Shown here piece after piece: positions 13,364 through 22,867 of a stretch of 64,000 nucleotides of DNA. The first letter of the stretch is position 1; every line of letters starts with the position of its first letter. The stretch comes from Flavisolibacter longurius (GTDB lineage Bacteria; Bacteroidota; Bacteroidia; Chitinophagales; Chitinophagaceae), in assembly GCA_013327885.1 (NCBI GenBank), contig JABUMY010000001.1, positions 546,132 to 610,131 of the forward strand. The letters run 5' to 3'. Made by a program: the position numbers and the translations under genes. Under the pieces are notes generated by a model that had not been told where the DNA came from, did no database searches, and saw only the letters and a program-made list of their open reading frames with translations.

Positions 13364-13388
13364 TTGAATCCCAACTTTGTTATCTTTG
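13364..13388 (+). promoter_or_regulatory. putative Bacteroidota promoter
   Basis: TATCTTTG at 13381-13388 fits the TAnnTTTG -7 consensus of the Bacteroidota housekeeping sigma factor. A TTG lies upstream at 13364, but the spacing (14) is shorter than usual (about 19-21). It would drive the TPR lipoprotein gene with a leader of about 110 bases. Confidence 0.35.
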
Positions 13389-13505
13389 ATTCAGGCGAAA
13401 TTTTTGTAATATAACGAACGGCTGCAGATCACACAAGGCTTTATTTCTTTCTATCCAACGCTTCGAAAACGTTTCCGGCTATTCATCACCGTTAAATTAA
13501 AAAGT

Positions 13506-15191
13506 ATGAAACGTACAAGCTGCCTTTCTTCTGCTTTTGCACTGCTGTCTGTTTGCTTTTTTTCCTGTGGTGAAAACAAAGTCCCGGACTACCCGGTGCT
13601 GGTTAAGGCGATGAACCTGAAAACGGGTGCAGTGATCTCCTGCGGGCCTGCCGGCAACGAATTTGGCGAGGTGAATTTTGTTGTTTCCGGCAGCCCGGAA
13701 ATCGCAAAAGAATTTAACCTTGCGGTAAAGCTGCTGCACTCCTTTGAATACGATGAAGCCGAAAAAGTATTTGCCGGCATCATTGCCAAAGAACCGACGC
13801 TTGCCATGGCTTACTGGGGTGTGGCCATGGCCAACTTTCACCCGCTGTGGACACCGCCGACCGAAACCGAATTAAAAAAGGGTGCACAGGCGCTTGCTTT
13901 TGCCATGGAAAGGGAGGAAAAGTCGCCGAGAGAAAGGGCCTACATTGAAGCGCTGGCAACTTATTACAATAGCTGGGAAACGGTAGACCACCGCACCCGC
14001 TGCCTGGCCTTTGAAAAAGCAATGGAGGCCCTGTACAAGGCTTTTCCTGACGACAAGGAAACGGCCGTGTTTTATGCTTTGTCGCTGGTGGCTGCAGCCG
14101 ATCCTTCCGACAAAACCTATGCAAAGCAAAAAAAGGCTGGTGATTTGCTGAACAGGCTTTACCCCGGTCAGCCCGACCATCCCGGCATTGTGCATTATAT
14201 CATTCATACCTACGACTACCCCGAACTGGCCACGGCAGCACTTCCGGCCGCCCGGAAATATGCTTCGGTGGCGCCTTCTTCGGCCCATGCCCTGCACATG
14301 CCCTCGCACATTTTTACCCGGCTTGGGTTGTGGGAAGAAGCCATCGGGACGAACCTGGCTTCGGTGGCATCGGCGCAGTGCTATGCTGAGCAGGCAGGGA
14401 TCAGGGGTCACTGGGATGAAGAGCTGCACGGGCTCGATTACCTCGTGTATGCCTACCTTCAAAAAGGCGATAACGATGCGGCCAAAAAGCAATGGGATTA
14501 CCTGGCCGCCATCAACGAAGTGCAACCCGTCAACTTTAAAGTCGCTTACGCGTTTGCGGCTATCCCTTCCCGTTACCTGGTAGAAAACCGGTTATGGAAA
14601 GAAGCGGCCAGCCTGCAGGTAAAGCCAGCCAATTTCGACTGGAAGGCTTATCCCTGGCAAAAGGCCATGATCCATTTTACCCGGCTGCTGGGCGCTGTGC
14701 ATACGGGACAACTGGATGCGGCAAACGGCGAACTGGCAGCGATGGTAACGCTGCAACAAGAATTGGCAGCGCAGAAGGATGCGTACAAAGTAAACCAGGT
14801 AGGCATACAGATCGCTTCCGGTGATGCCTGGATAAAATGGAAGGAAGGAAAGCGGACCGAAGCCTTGCAGCGAATGCAGGAAGCCGCGGACCTGGAAGAC
14901 AAAACCGGGAAGCACCCGGTAACGCCAGGTGAGGTGGTGCCTGCAAAAGAACTGCTGGGCGACCTGTTGCTGCAAATGGCGGAGCCCGAAAAAGCGTTGG
15001 CTGTTTATACCGCCAATCTACAAAAACACCCGAAGCGCTTTAACGGCTTATATGGCGCTGCGGTGGCAGCGGAACGGTCGGGAAGGATGGAAGAAGCGAG
15101 AGCACTCTACCGGCAATTGTTGTCGGTAGCCAAAAGCGGCGCTTCGGAAAGACCTGAATTATCCAAAGCCCGGAATTTTGTAAAAGGATAA
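13506..15191 (+). CDS. tetratricopeptide-repeat lipoprotein
   Basis: A 561-residue exported TPR protein. The N-terminus is a lipoprotein signal ending 'CFFSC', with Cys21 as the likely lipidated residue. Helical TPR-like pairs follow, for example 'KLLHSFEYDEAEKVFAGIIAKEPTLAMAYWGVAMAN' spread over residues 76-111 and 'GDLLLQMAEPEKALAVYTANL' near 490. The conserved 'HALHMPSHIFTRLGLWEEAI' block around residue 260 marks a Bacteroidota/Proteobacteria family of TPR proteins without known function. No enzymatic motif is visible; such proteins usually serve as scaffolds. It stands alone between the giant gene's terminator and a methyltransferase gene on the same strand. Confidence 0.8.
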   Translation: MKRTSCLSSAFALLSVCFFSCGENKVPDYPVLVKAMNLKTGAVISCGPAGNEFGEVNFVVSGSPEIAKEFNLAVKLLHSFEYDEAEKVFAGIIAKEPTLAMAYWGVAMANFHPLWTPPTETELKKGAQALAFAMEREEKSPRERAYIEALATYYNSWETVDHRTRCLAFEKAMEALYKAFPDDKETAVFYALSLVAAADPSDKTYAKQKKAGDLLNRLYPGQPDHPGIVHYIIHTYDYPELATAALPAARKYASVAPSSAHALHMPSHIFTRLGLWEEAIGTNLASVASAQCYAEQAGIRGHWDEELHGLDYLVYAYLQKGDNDAAKKQWDYLAAINEVQPVNFKVAYAFAAIPSRYLVENRLWKEAASLQVKPANFDWKAYPWQKAMIHFTRLLGAVHTGQLDAANGELAAMVTLQQELAAQKDAYKVNQVGIQIASGDAWIKWKEGKRTEALQRMQEAADLEDKTGKHPVTPGEVVPAKELLGDLLLQMAEPEKALAVYTANLQKHPKRFNGLYGAAVAAERSGRMEEARALYRQLLSVAKSGASERPELSKARNFVKG

Positions 15192-15402
15192 ACTGTTTTG
15201 ATGGTGTGTAAGAATGGGAGTAAGCAGTAATAATGATTTCGCAGCAACGCAATCGTTAATTGATTTTGGGAATTGTTGAAGCAAGTGTTTGGCCCTCTTC
15301 TGCAAGCGGTACCTGCAATGTGATTTTTTATTTCCTGCCTTATCAAGGCAAACGTTGTTCTGCTGCCCTTTGCCTGCATTACCCAACCTTAAACAATAAA
15401 CC

Positions 15403-16260
15403 ATGAACGAATCCACAAACCTGCAGTCTTCTGTTTCGCTGCCCGCAGCAAATCCCAACAAAGCACTTTGGGAAAAAGGTGATTTTACCCGTCTTGCCGA
15501 AACCATGCGCCAGAGCGGTGCCGCATTGGTAGCCGATATTGGCGTGACCAAAGACATGGCTGTTCTTGATCTCGGGTGCGGCGATGGTACCACCGCTATT
15601 CCTGCCGCAAAATTTGGCGCCCAGGTCCGGGGCGTTGATATTGCCCGCAACCTGGTGGAAGCCGGCAACGCAAGGGCAAAAGCAGAAGGCCTCCAGAACT
15701 GCACCTTTGAAGAAGGCGACGCCACCAGTTTACAGGGCATTGCCGACAACAGCTTCGACCTCGTGATCAGCATCTTTGGCGCTATGTTCGCACCACGGCC
15801 CTTTGACGTGGCCCGGGAAATGGTAAGGGTAACAAAGCCAGGCGGCCGCATTGTGATGGGCAACTGGATACCCGGCGATCCCACGCTGGTAGCACAGATC
15901 CTCAAGATCAGTTCTGCCTACGCACCGCCACCACCCGAAGGGTTTGTGAGTCCCATGCTTTGGGGACTGGAAGAGCATGTGATCGAACGCTTTGGCAGCG
16001 CCGGCATCCCGGCAAGTTCTATCCGTTTTGTGCGGGATACCTATACTTTCCAGGCGCCTTTTTCTCCCCAGGACTTTGTCAGCCGTTTCCGGCATTATTA
16101 CGGCCCAACCATGAATGCCTTTGAAGCCGCTGAAAAAGCAGGAAAAGATGCGGACCTGCAGCGGGAACTGGAAGACCTCTTTATCGCCCAGAACAAAAGC
16201 GGCTCGCCACACACAACCGTTATTGATGCCACTTTCCTGCGGGTGACGGTGATGCGGTAG
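15403..16260 (+). CDS. class I SAM-dependent methyltransferase
   Basis: A 285-residue cytoplasmic methyltransferase. Motif I is clear: 'VLDLGCGDGTTAIPAAKFG' at about residues 50-68, followed by the acidic motif II residue in 'VRGVDIARNLVEAGNAR' and by 'GDATSLQGIADNSFDLVISIFGAMF' (motifs III/IV). This order fits the UbiE/Methyltransf_11 group, which act on small molecules. The substrate cannot be read from sequence. It ends in a bidirectional terminator shared with the convergent downstream gene. Confidence 0.85.
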   Translation: MNESTNLQSSVSLPAANPNKALWEKGDFTRLAETMRQSGAALVADIGVTKDMAVLDLGCGDGTTAIPAAKFGAQVRGVDIARNLVEAGNARAKAEGLQNCTFEEGDATSLQGIADNSFDLVISIFGAMFAPRPFDVAREMVRVTKPGGRIVMGNWIPGDPTLVAQILKISSAYAPPPPEGFVSPMLWGLEEHVIERFGSAGIPASSIRFVRDTYTFQAPFSPQDFVSRFRHYYGPTMNAFEAAEKAGKDADLQRELEDLFIAQNKSGSPHTTVIDATFLRVTVMR

Positions 16261-16317
16261 GGACGGTGCTGCAAAAAGCTGCCGCGTGAAACTTTTTCAA
16301 GGAGATATCGGCAAGGT

Positions 16318-16360
16318 AACAGGTAGCAACAAACGTAATTAGGCTACCTGTTGCTTTTTT
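16318..16360 (+). terminator. terminator between convergent genes
   Basis: The perfect 10-base stem AACAGGTAGC / GCTACCTGTT (16318-16327 and 16343-16352) is followed by GCTTTTTT. The right arm overlaps the stop codon of the convergent minus-strand hydrolase gene. Confidence 0.8.
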
Positions 16361-17306
16361 CAAACCGTTTGATCGCAATCGTGTCGCTTATTTCAATTGT
16401 CATCAGGTCTTCCCCAACTTCCAAAGGACCGTTATAGGTTTTTTTTGTGCGCAGTAAAATATCTTTTGTAGTGGGTGGAGGAATGGCTGGGTTGATCAGA
16501 GGTGTTGCAATGTGCGAGTACACAGCCAGCCTTGGATTCGTTAAAGAAAAAACGGTCCCTGCCTCTTCCGGTGATGTGTGGTAACCCAGAATGCGCCTGG
16601 CGGTTGCAGAGGCCTGCAACTGCTCTTCTTTTACAAGCGCAACTTCATGAATCAGTACATCCGCACCTTTTGCATGCTTGATAAGGTTTTCGCTATAACG
16701 CGTATCCCCTGAAAGCACAACGGAATGGCCGCCATAATCCACCCGGTAACCAAAGGCCGTGTCGATCAGGTCTGAATGATCGACCAAAAATGCGGTGATC
16801 CTGATGCCGTCCTGGTCAAATACAATTCCTTCGGTTATGGTGTGCGAAACCAGCAGCGAGATACTGTCTGCTGCCTTATTTTCTGCATTTCTTGTACGGA
16901 CGTCCCACTGGTAGGCGGCTTTCAGGCCTTTTACCATATCGTCCGTTCCGGAAGGTCCCCAAACCTGCAAGGGCTGGCTGCGGTTACCAAAGCCAGTTGG
17001 TAGCAGGCCGGTAAGCCAGAGGTCTGCAATGCCAACGGTATGATCGGAATGAAGATGGGTGAGAAACAGTTGATTAATTTTTCCAAGCCCGATTTTTTGT
17101 TGACACAGGCGCTGGGATACCCCCCTGCCGCAATCAAATAAGAAGAAGTGGTTATTGACTTCCACGAGGGTGGCCGGCCCAAACCGGTCGATGGAGGGAA
17201 GCGGCACACCGGTTCCCAGCAGGGTCACTTTAATGACCTGTGCCCCGCTGCTGATTGCTATTGAAATACTAAGGAGCAGTAGAAAAAAGCGGCAACCTTT
17301 TCTCAT
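16344..17306 (-). CDS. secreted metallo-beta-lactamase-fold hydrolase (RNase Z/AtsA-like)
   Basis: A 320-residue exported metallohydrolase. It starts with a signal peptide (about residues 1-22, ending SGAQ). The metal-binding signature is THLHSDH (His84, His86, Asp88, His89), the form found in the RNase Z/AtsA branch of the family. Further ligands are in 'SGDTRYSENLI' and the C-terminal 'VYSHI'. Export makes tRNA processing unlikely; periplasmic members of this branch include arylsulfatases and other esterases. The substrate is unknown. The gene is convergent with the methyltransferase and shares its terminator region. Confidence 0.8.
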   Translation of the reverse strand: MRKGCRFFLLLLSISIAISSGAQVIKVTLLGTGVPLPSIDRFGPATLVEVNNHFFLFDCGRGVSQRLCQQKIGLGKINQLFLTHLHSDHTVGIADLWLTGLLPTGFGNRSQPLQVWGPSGTDDMVKGLKAAYQWDVRTRNAENKAADSISLLVSHTITEGIVFDQDGIRITAFLVDHSDLIDTAFGYRVDYGGHSVVLSGDTRYSENLIKHAKGADVLIHEVALVKEEQLQASATARRILGYHTSPEEAGTVFSLTNPRLAVYSHIATPLINPAIPPPTTKDILLRTKKTYNGPLEVGEDLMTIEISDTIAIKRFEKSNR

Positions 17307-17397
17307 ACTTGTAAGTTACGCCAGTTTTCTGTTATCAAAATGCCGCGTTCCGTGCAGAAAGATTTGTGCGTTCGGTAGCAGTCCGCAAGCCATCCGT

Positions 17398-17733
17398 TCA
17401 AACGTTAGTGGTAAGATTTAGTGTGTTGTGATGGGAAAGCGATTGCACAAGAAAGGATTGCTTGTGTGCAGCCAGGGCCCAAAACTTCTTTACCTCCGCT
17501 GTAAACCGGTGCAGGGCTTGTACCCGGCTGCGGATGCTTTCCGGCCGGCTGGTATCGCTCATGCTTTTCAGCAGCTCGAGGTGTTCGTTCACAATGCCCT
17601 CGATCTTTTTCCTTACGGCATCGTTGTACAGTGTTGCCTTCTGATTTACGCAGGTATCGAGAAAGAGGTACAAGAGAACAAAAAAGCCGGCAAAAATTGC
17701 CAGGCCCAACAGGAGGAGGATCAGATCTGCCAT
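17398..17733 (-). CDS. small single-pass membrane protein, function unknown
   Basis: A 111-residue protein not assigned to a family. Residues 4-26 form one strongly hydrophobic helix (LILLLLGLAIFAGFFVLLYLF). A charged, helical C-terminal part with heptad-like leucines follows ('NEHLELLKSMSD'), consistent with a membrane-anchored coiled coil. The opposite strand also has an open frame, but it lacks this organisation. It is a stand-alone minus-strand gene. Confidence 0.55.
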   Translation of the reverse strand: MADLILLLLGLAIFAGFFVLLYLFLDTCVNQKATLYNDAVRKKIEGIVNEHLELLKSMSDTSRPESIRSRVQALHRFTAEVKKFWALAAHKQSFLVQSLSHHNTLNLTTNV

Positions 17734-17881
17734 GGGGCAAACATATAAAATAGTTTTTTATTGTAAGTGAGGGGAAAGGATGAGCGGTTCTTTGCAGGCT
17801 GTTCGTGGAGCGTTTTTCCGGGATAGGTTGTGGGAAAAGTAGGCAGTATGCAGTAGAAATTTCGTGAGCAAAAACGAGAAA

Positions 17882-17914
17882 TAAAAAACGCAGTACAAAG
17901 CTGTACTGCGTTTT
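17882..17914 (-). terminator. terminator of the propeller-amidohydrolase gene
   Basis: The perfect 12-base stem AAAACGCAGTAC / GTACTGCGTTTT with a 6-base loop, read on the minus strand, runs straight into TTTTTTAT. It lies about 100 bases beyond the stop codon at 18014; the 8-base tandem repeat lies between the two. Confidence 0.8.
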
Positions 17915-17951
17915 GAGTTTTATCTTTTTAAAAACAGTGGTGCAATCAGGA

Positions 17952-18007
17952 AATATCCCAATATCCCAATATCCCAATATCCCAATATCCCAATATCCCA
18001 ATATCCT
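17952..18007. repeat. 8-bp microsatellite (AATATCCC)n
   Basis: Six exact tandem copies of AATATCCC plus a seventh ending in T. It lies between the stop codon at 18014 and the terminator, so it would be transcribed in the 3' untranslated region. The unit is not a multiple of three. Confidence 0.95.
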
Positions 18008-18013
18008 GTACTT

Positions 18014-21000
18014 CTACTGCTTTCCGCAAAGACAATGGATGCTGTGCTCCTGCGTATGGGTATCGCTTTGAAAGCCAAACGCCTCCCAGTTTTTCCGGGC
18101 TTCCCAGTAAAACTTCGGTCGTGGTTTGTTTATATTACCCACTTCGTTCATCGTCTCGGCATCGTAAAGGCGACCGTTGACCATGGTGTAGCGGATGCTT
18201 TCGGTATTCTGAATGTTTTCCAGCGGGTTGCGGTCCATCACCAGCAGGTCGGCAAGCTTGCCCACTTCCAGTGATCCAATGTATTGGTCAAAGCCAAGCG
18301 ATTGCGCTGAATTGATGGTGGCCGTTTGCAGGGCTTGCAGGTTGGTCATGCCGCCCTGCTGCATCATCCAGATCTCCCAATGCGCACCCAGTCCCTGCAA
18401 TTGCCCGTGGGCACCCATGTTGATCTTTACACCGGCATCCTGCAACTTTTTTACCTGCTTCGATAACTGGATATGCCCGTTCAGGTATTCTTCTTCGGGC
18501 AGCATGGTTCGGTGGCGACTACGGGTATCGATCACACCCCGTGGCGTAAAGCGGGAAAGACGGCTTTTTTCCCATACATTGCTGTGCTGGTACCAGTAAT
18601 ATTCACCGCTAACACCGCCGTACGAAACGATCAGGGTCGGCGTGTAGGCCGTGGACGATTGCTTCCACAATTCCACCACGTCTTTGTGCAGCGTGGCAAT
18701 GGGAATGTTGTGCTCAATGGTGGTGTGGCCATCGAGGATCATGCTCATGTTGTGAAAAAAGAAAGAGCCGCCTTCGGGCACTACTTCCATACCCAGCTCC
18801 CGTGCCGCCTGGATGATCATCTGGCGCTGGTCTCGGCGCGGCTGGTTGTAGCTTTTTACCGAAAAAGCACCAAAGGCTTTGGTCCGACGCAAAGCGCTGC
18901 GGGCATCGTCGATGTTGTTGATCACGGCTTTAAAATCGCCTTCCGCGCCATACAGGATGGTGCCGGTGGAAAACACCCGCGGGCCTACCATCTGGCCGGT
19001 CTTTACCAGCTCGCTTTGGGCAAACACCATTTCGGAGTTGGCCGAAGGGTCGTGCATGGTGGTAACGCCATAGGCCAGGTTGGCATAATAAGGCCAGTGT
19101 TTTTGCGGTGTGATGCCCGTGCGGAAATGACCACCGTGGGCATGCGCATCAACAAAGCCGGGCATAATGGTTTTGCCGCTGGCGTTGATCACTTTCGCTC
19201 CGCCAGGAACAGCAACCTCACTGCTACGCCCAACCGCTTTTAGGATATTGCCTTCCACCACGATGGTGCCGTTCTCAATCACCTCGCTTCCCTTCATCGT
19301 AATGATGCGGGCATTGGTGAAAGCAACGGTTCCCGTGGGTTTGTCAGTTTTAGCGGTAAGACCAACCGACACCCCTTTTTCGGGAATCACAAAAGCACTG
19401 TCGGGTCTTCCGGCCACAAACTCAAAGCGGTCTTCGGTGTTGATAGTAAAATACTGGTCGCCCAGGGTATAATGCAATTGCTTGCCGTTGCTGTTCCAGT
19501 GCAGGTTGATGCCCGCATCACGGGAAACTTTTTTAACCGGGAAATCGGCCGTTGTGCTGCCAATGTCGATGGTTTTGCCCACGGCAGGAAAGGTGGCGAT
19601 GTACACGTTGTGCAGGTCGATAAAGGCGATCCATGCTTCATCCGGCGACACGGTGAACTGGCTGCCATAGGTGCTTTTCAGGTGCACCCTTTCGTCAAGC
19701 CCTTTCAGGTCGCTGCTGGCAAAGTTGCGGTTGGTGCCACCACCCATTTGGTAGTAAATTCTGTCGCTGCTTTTGTTAAACCGGGGAAAATCGCCGCGAG
19801 ACGTAACAAACGTGTGTTCGCCGCCGTTAGCCTGCATCACATAAATACCTGGTTGTGCCGTAAAGGCATTACCCAGCACATCGCTGCTGCCTTCCTTACG
19901 AAACACGACCCATTTTCCATCCGGTGAGAAGGAAGGCATGCGGTAGATGCCTTTCTCCGCCGTCAGTTTTACCGGTTTGGCGGCACCTTGCAGGTTTACC
20001 CGGAAGATGGCCCCTGCATCCACATCGTTCCAGGTGGTATACAACAGGGTTTTGCCATCGGCAGAAAAAGAGGGCTCAAATTCAAAGTCGGTGCCTTTGG
20101 TGATGCGTTCGGGCTTGCCATCGGGCAGGGCTTTTTTCCATAAATAACCCAATGCATGAAACACCAAAAACTTACTATCAGGTGAGGTGACGGCCTGGCG
20201 GATCACGTTCACGGTAAATTCATCCGGGTTAATGTTTTGCGGAAAGCGAACGGCTTCGGCGATCTTTTGGTTGACGGTAGCCGTGAAATGGATTTCCGTT
20301 GCGGTATTGGGCTTGCCGATGTCGATGCGGTTGATCTTTCCGTTGCTCCACAGGATAATGGCCTTGTCGTCCGGCGTCCAGGCAAAACCCGGAAACGAGC
20401 CAAAGATGGTCCAGGCTTCCTGTTGGTCTTTTGACAACTGGTCGTACACCGGCCATTCTTCACCGGTTTGCAGGTTGCGCAGGTAAAGCACCGATTTGGT
20501 GCGAACCCTTTTTACAAAGGCCAGCGTTTTGCCATCGCGTGACAACTGCGGACGTACAGCGCCACCAGGTCCGCCGGTTACATTTTCAAGCGTGCCCTTT
20601 TCGCGGTCAAACCGGCGGATGATGAAGATCTGGTTGTTGGGGTCTTTGTTGTATTGAAAGGCGCCGCCGGGGTACATGTCTTCGCTGAAATAAACATAGC
20701 GTCCATCCGGCGACACGGTAGGTTCGTTTACATCCTGCTGGTCGTTTTTGCGGGCGGTTAGTTGAATGCCAGCCCCACCACTGATGTGGTATAGCCAGAT
20801 CTCTCCGGCACCCAGCGAACGACCGGAGGTGAAATGCTTGCGGGCCACAATGTATTGCCCGTCCGGCGACCAGGCCGCGTTGTTCAAGAGGCGAAAGGTT
20901 TCCTTGGTGATCTGTTTGGCGCCGCTGCCATCGCGGTTCATTACCCAAATGTTATCGCCGCCACCGGCATCGGACGTAAAGAGGATCTTTTTGCCATCGG

Positions 21001-21283
21001 GACTAAAGCGCGGCTGCACTTCGTAGGCTAGTCCTTCACGAAGAACTTTAGCCGTACCCCCATTGGCCGGCATGGTATAAATGTCGCCGAGCAGGTCAAA
21101 AACAATCTCTTTGCCGTCCGGCGAAAGATCAAGATTCATCCAGGTGCCTTCGTTCACGGTAAAGGACACATTCTTATAGTTTCCTTCGGGAGCCGTGACA
21201 TCCCATTTTTTCTTTTCCTGTGAAAAGGCAGGACTAAAAAGGAGCGGTGCACAAACCGCCAACAGCCATTTGTTCATTTGCAT
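18014..21283 (-). CDS. exported beta-propeller (PD40) amidohydrolase
   Basis: A 1,089-residue exported enzyme with two parts. After a signal peptide (about 1-21), residues about 40-640 hold repeated 'SPDGKxIxFxS' blades of a TolB/PD40-type propeller. From about residue 655 to the end is an amidohydrolase domain: 'GKTIMPGFVDAHAHGGHF' (HxH metal motif near 713), 'GHTTIEHNIPIATLH', 'INMGAHGQ' and the closing 'GKLADLLVMDRNP'. The architecture is common in Bacteroidota, where the propeller probably gates access to an imidazolonepropionase/prolidase-like active site; the substrate is unknown. Translation may begin at Met3 (21277). A terminator follows at 17914-17882. Confidence 0.9.
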   Translation of the reverse strand: MQMNKWLLAVCAPLLFSPAFSQEKKKWDVTAPEGNYKNVSFTVNEGTWMNLDLSPDGKEIVFDLLGDIYTMPANGGTAKVLREGLAYEVQPRFSPDGKKILFTSDAGGGDNIWVMNRDGSGAKQITKETFRLLNNAAWSPDGQYIVARKHFTSGRSLGAGEIWLYHISGGAGIQLTARKNDQQDVNEPTVSPDGRYVYFSEDMYPGGAFQYNKDPNNQIFIIRRFDREKGTLENVTGGPGGAVRPQLSRDGKTLAFVKRVRTKSVLYLRNLQTGEEWPVYDQLSKDQQEAWTIFGSFPGFAWTPDDKAIILWSNGKINRIDIGKPNTATEIHFTATVNQKIAEAVRFPQNINPDEFTVNVIRQAVTSPDSKFLVFHALGYLWKKALPDGKPERITKGTDFEFEPSFSADGKTLLYTTWNDVDAGAIFRVNLQGAAKPVKLTAEKGIYRMPSFSPDGKWVVFRKEGSSDVLGNAFTAQPGIYVMQANGGEHTFVTSRGDFPRFNKSSDRIYYQMGGGTNRNFASSDLKGLDERVHLKSTYGSQFTVSPDEAWIAFIDLHNVYIATFPAVGKTIDIGSTTADFPVKKVSRDAGINLHWNSNGKQLHYTLGDQYFTINTEDRFEFVAGRPDSAFVIPEKGVSVGLTAKTDKPTGTVAFTNARIITMKGSEVIENGTIVVEGNILKAVGRSSEVAVPGGAKVINASGKTIMPGFVDAHAHGGHFRTGITPQKHWPYYANLAYGVTTMHDPSANSEMVFAQSELVKTGQMVGPRVFSTGTILYGAEGDFKAVINNIDDARSALRRTKAFGAFSVKSYNQPRRDQRQMIIQAARELGMEVVPEGGSFFFHNMSMILDGHTTIEHNIPIATLHKDVVELWKQSSTAYTPTLIVSYGGVSGEYYWYQHSNVWEKSRLSRFTPRGVIDTRSRHRTMLPEEEYLNGHIQLSKQVKKLQDAGVKINMGAHGQLQGLGAHWEIWMMQQGGMTNLQALQTATINSAQSLGFDQYIGSLEVGKLADLLVMDRNPLENIQNTESIRYTMVNGRLYDAETMNEVGNINKPRPKFYWEARKNWEAFGFQSDTHTQEHSIHCLCGKQ

Positions 21284-21781
21284 TGTACAGAATTATTGAA
21301 AGGCGGAAAGATAACGCAAGAGCAAGTGGGAAATGTAGGCAGGGCGCCGTTGTAAGCCTTACTGGCTGCCTGTTGAGATGGGGCCTTGCCACTACGCCTG
21401 TTTTTTGCTATTCAAAGAAAGGCCGTTGCTTAAAATTGGTGTTGCTGTAGGCAAAGGCACTGGCAATGCGTTTGTGGTTCACTTGCTCAGGATCTTCCAT
21501 TCCTATCCTGATCAGTGCAAAAAGATGGTAACAGTGGCAGATATCAAGGATTCGTTTCTTGCTGTTTTTATCTTAAAGCCTTACCGTATAAAATCGAGCT
21601 GAAAACGTTAATGCACATTGCAACGCATATTTGTTTTGAACAGGTTACGGTTTTTTATGATAACGTTCATCCCTTTTTGGCCTTTTTCATGAGGAAGATC
21701 AGTCCCTAAAATGCGGTGTTGCGGCGCCAGGAAGCGAACTTTGTTCTTTGAACTTTTGTTCGCAAATCCAAACCATTCCAA
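21284..21781. other. divergent intergenic region
   Basis: About 500 bases between the minus-strand amidohydrolase gene and the plus-strand small secreted protein. No convincing gene, hairpin or clear promoter was found. Confidence 0.5.
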
Positions 21782-22036
21782 ATGAAAAAGATCATGCTGA
21801 TAGTAGCCATCATAGCAGGCTGCAGCGTAACGGCCAGTGCGCAAACGGCGCAGGCAAAACCAATTGAAAAACCGGTCACGCAAAAGGTGCAAAAGAAAAG
21901 CACTTCGCCAAAACAGGTTGAGGTATTACATAACACAAGCAGCAATACGGCCATTGCGCCGCTGATACTGCCCCTGCCAAAAAACGAGGTTGATACCACC
22001 TTTTTGCCGATCAAGCACAATTATCCAAAAGGGTAG
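21782..22036 (+). CDS. small secreted protein, function unknown
   Basis: An 84-residue protein with a signal peptide (MKKIMLIVAIIAGCSVTASAQ, cleavage near residue 21) and a short Lys/Pro/Gln-rich mature part. No domain is recognisable. The ATG is preceded by an A-rich leader, as is common in Bacteroidota, and a strong terminator follows, which together support a real short transcript. A lipoprotein reading at Cys14 is less likely because the 'SASAQ' cleavage motif lies downstream. Confidence 0.6.
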   Translation: MKKIMLIVAIIAGCSVTASAQTAQAKPIEKPVTQKVQKKSTSPKQVEVLHNTSSNTAIAPLILPLPKNEVDTTFLPIKHNYPKG

Positions 22037-22170
22037 GCCTGCCTGGCAGCACAACCAATATTTACCTGTACCTGTTACCGCAGGACCGGCATTCAACAAA
22101 TGCGCAGGTTCCGGCAAAAAACAGGACAGCAGAAAGACTGTAAAGATCCAATACCAACACTGTTCAAAAC

Positions 22171-22207
22171 AAAAGGGGCTGTTCTCGGTTTGAGACAGCC
22201 CCTTTTT
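22171..22207 (+). terminator. rho-independent terminator
   Basis: The stem AAAAGGGGCTGT / ACAGCCCCTTTT is followed by T. It serves the small secreted gene ending at 22036 and, because the left arm starts with a run of A, could also stop minus-strand transcripts from the MepB-like gene. Confidence 0.8.
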
Positions 22208-22288
22208 ATGTTAGCTACGGGGTAGGTGGTGGAAGCGTAAGCTTTTCGTTATTTACTGGTTTGTAAATCCGCCTGCGATGTGTTGTTG

Positions 22289-22813
22289 TTAGAAAGAGTG
22301 GCCGTTGATTATTTTTTTCACCCTGTCAAGGTTGGTGGTGTCATCCTGTTCGATGGTGACAAAAAAGTTTGTCTGCCAGTTTTGTGTTGCTTGTGCCTGC
22401 CTGCTTGTTGGCCTGTCCCAGCATGGATAAACCCGTATTCCCAGTTTTCCTTTTTTGTCTTTCTGCGAGATGATTCCTTTTTCGGCAAGGACTGCTACCG
22501 GAAAGATAAACTGTCCGGCTTTGCTTCCGCTTTTTGAAGTGATCACTACAAAGTCAATCCCGTCTGAAATTGCGAAAGGTTCGGTTTTGCCAAGGCTATT
22601 CCGTTTCCAAAGTGTTACAAATTGGCCTGTTTTGGTTGGTGTGATCTTCGAAAGTCTATGCTCCACTCTTTTCCCGTTCAATTGAAAGGAACAGGCGCCA
22701 TAGTCTGCGCTTTCTAAATGGGCCTTTAGGTTTGTGAACCTGAAACCGCATTTGTCATAAAGCTGTTGCTTGATAAATTTTAAAGTGGAAGTGAGGTTCG
22801 TTTCTATAGTCAA
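22289..22813 (-). CDS. MepB-like protein
   Basis: A 174-residue cytoplasmic protein resembling the MepB family (named after the third gene of a staphylococcal efflux operon; molecular function unknown). Recognisable parts are 'GACSFQLNGKRVEHRLSKITPTKTGQFVTLWKR', spread over residues 39-71, 'DGIDFVVI' and the conserved 'GIRVYPCWDRPTSRQAQ.TQNWQ' block near 125. The start is a TTG: no in-frame ATG or GTG occurs between the upstream stop and residue 1, and the family's N-terminus is complete with TTG. It stands alone here, without an efflux partner. Confidence 0.75.
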   Translation of the reverse strand: MTIETNLTSTLKFIKQQLYDKCGFRFTNLKAHLESADYGACSFQLNGKRVEHRLSKITPTKTGQFVTLWKRNSLGKTEPFAISDGIDFVVITSKSGSKAGQFIFPVAVLAEKGIISQKDKKGKLGIRVYPCWDRPTSRQAQATQNWQTNFFVTIEQDDTTNLDRVKKIINGHSF

Positions 22814-22867
22814 GGTTTCCTGTTCGTTTTTTATGCATTTTCAAAACTGTACCAGTGCAAATTATTG

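Noticed and set aside
17428..17748. Plus-strand ORF opposite the small membrane protein
   Set aside because: It lacks a signal, membrane or domain pattern, whereas the minus frame has a clear membrane helix and helical tail.
17952..18007. CRISPR array
   Set aside because: The 8-base units are directly adjacent with no spacers; it is a microsatellite.
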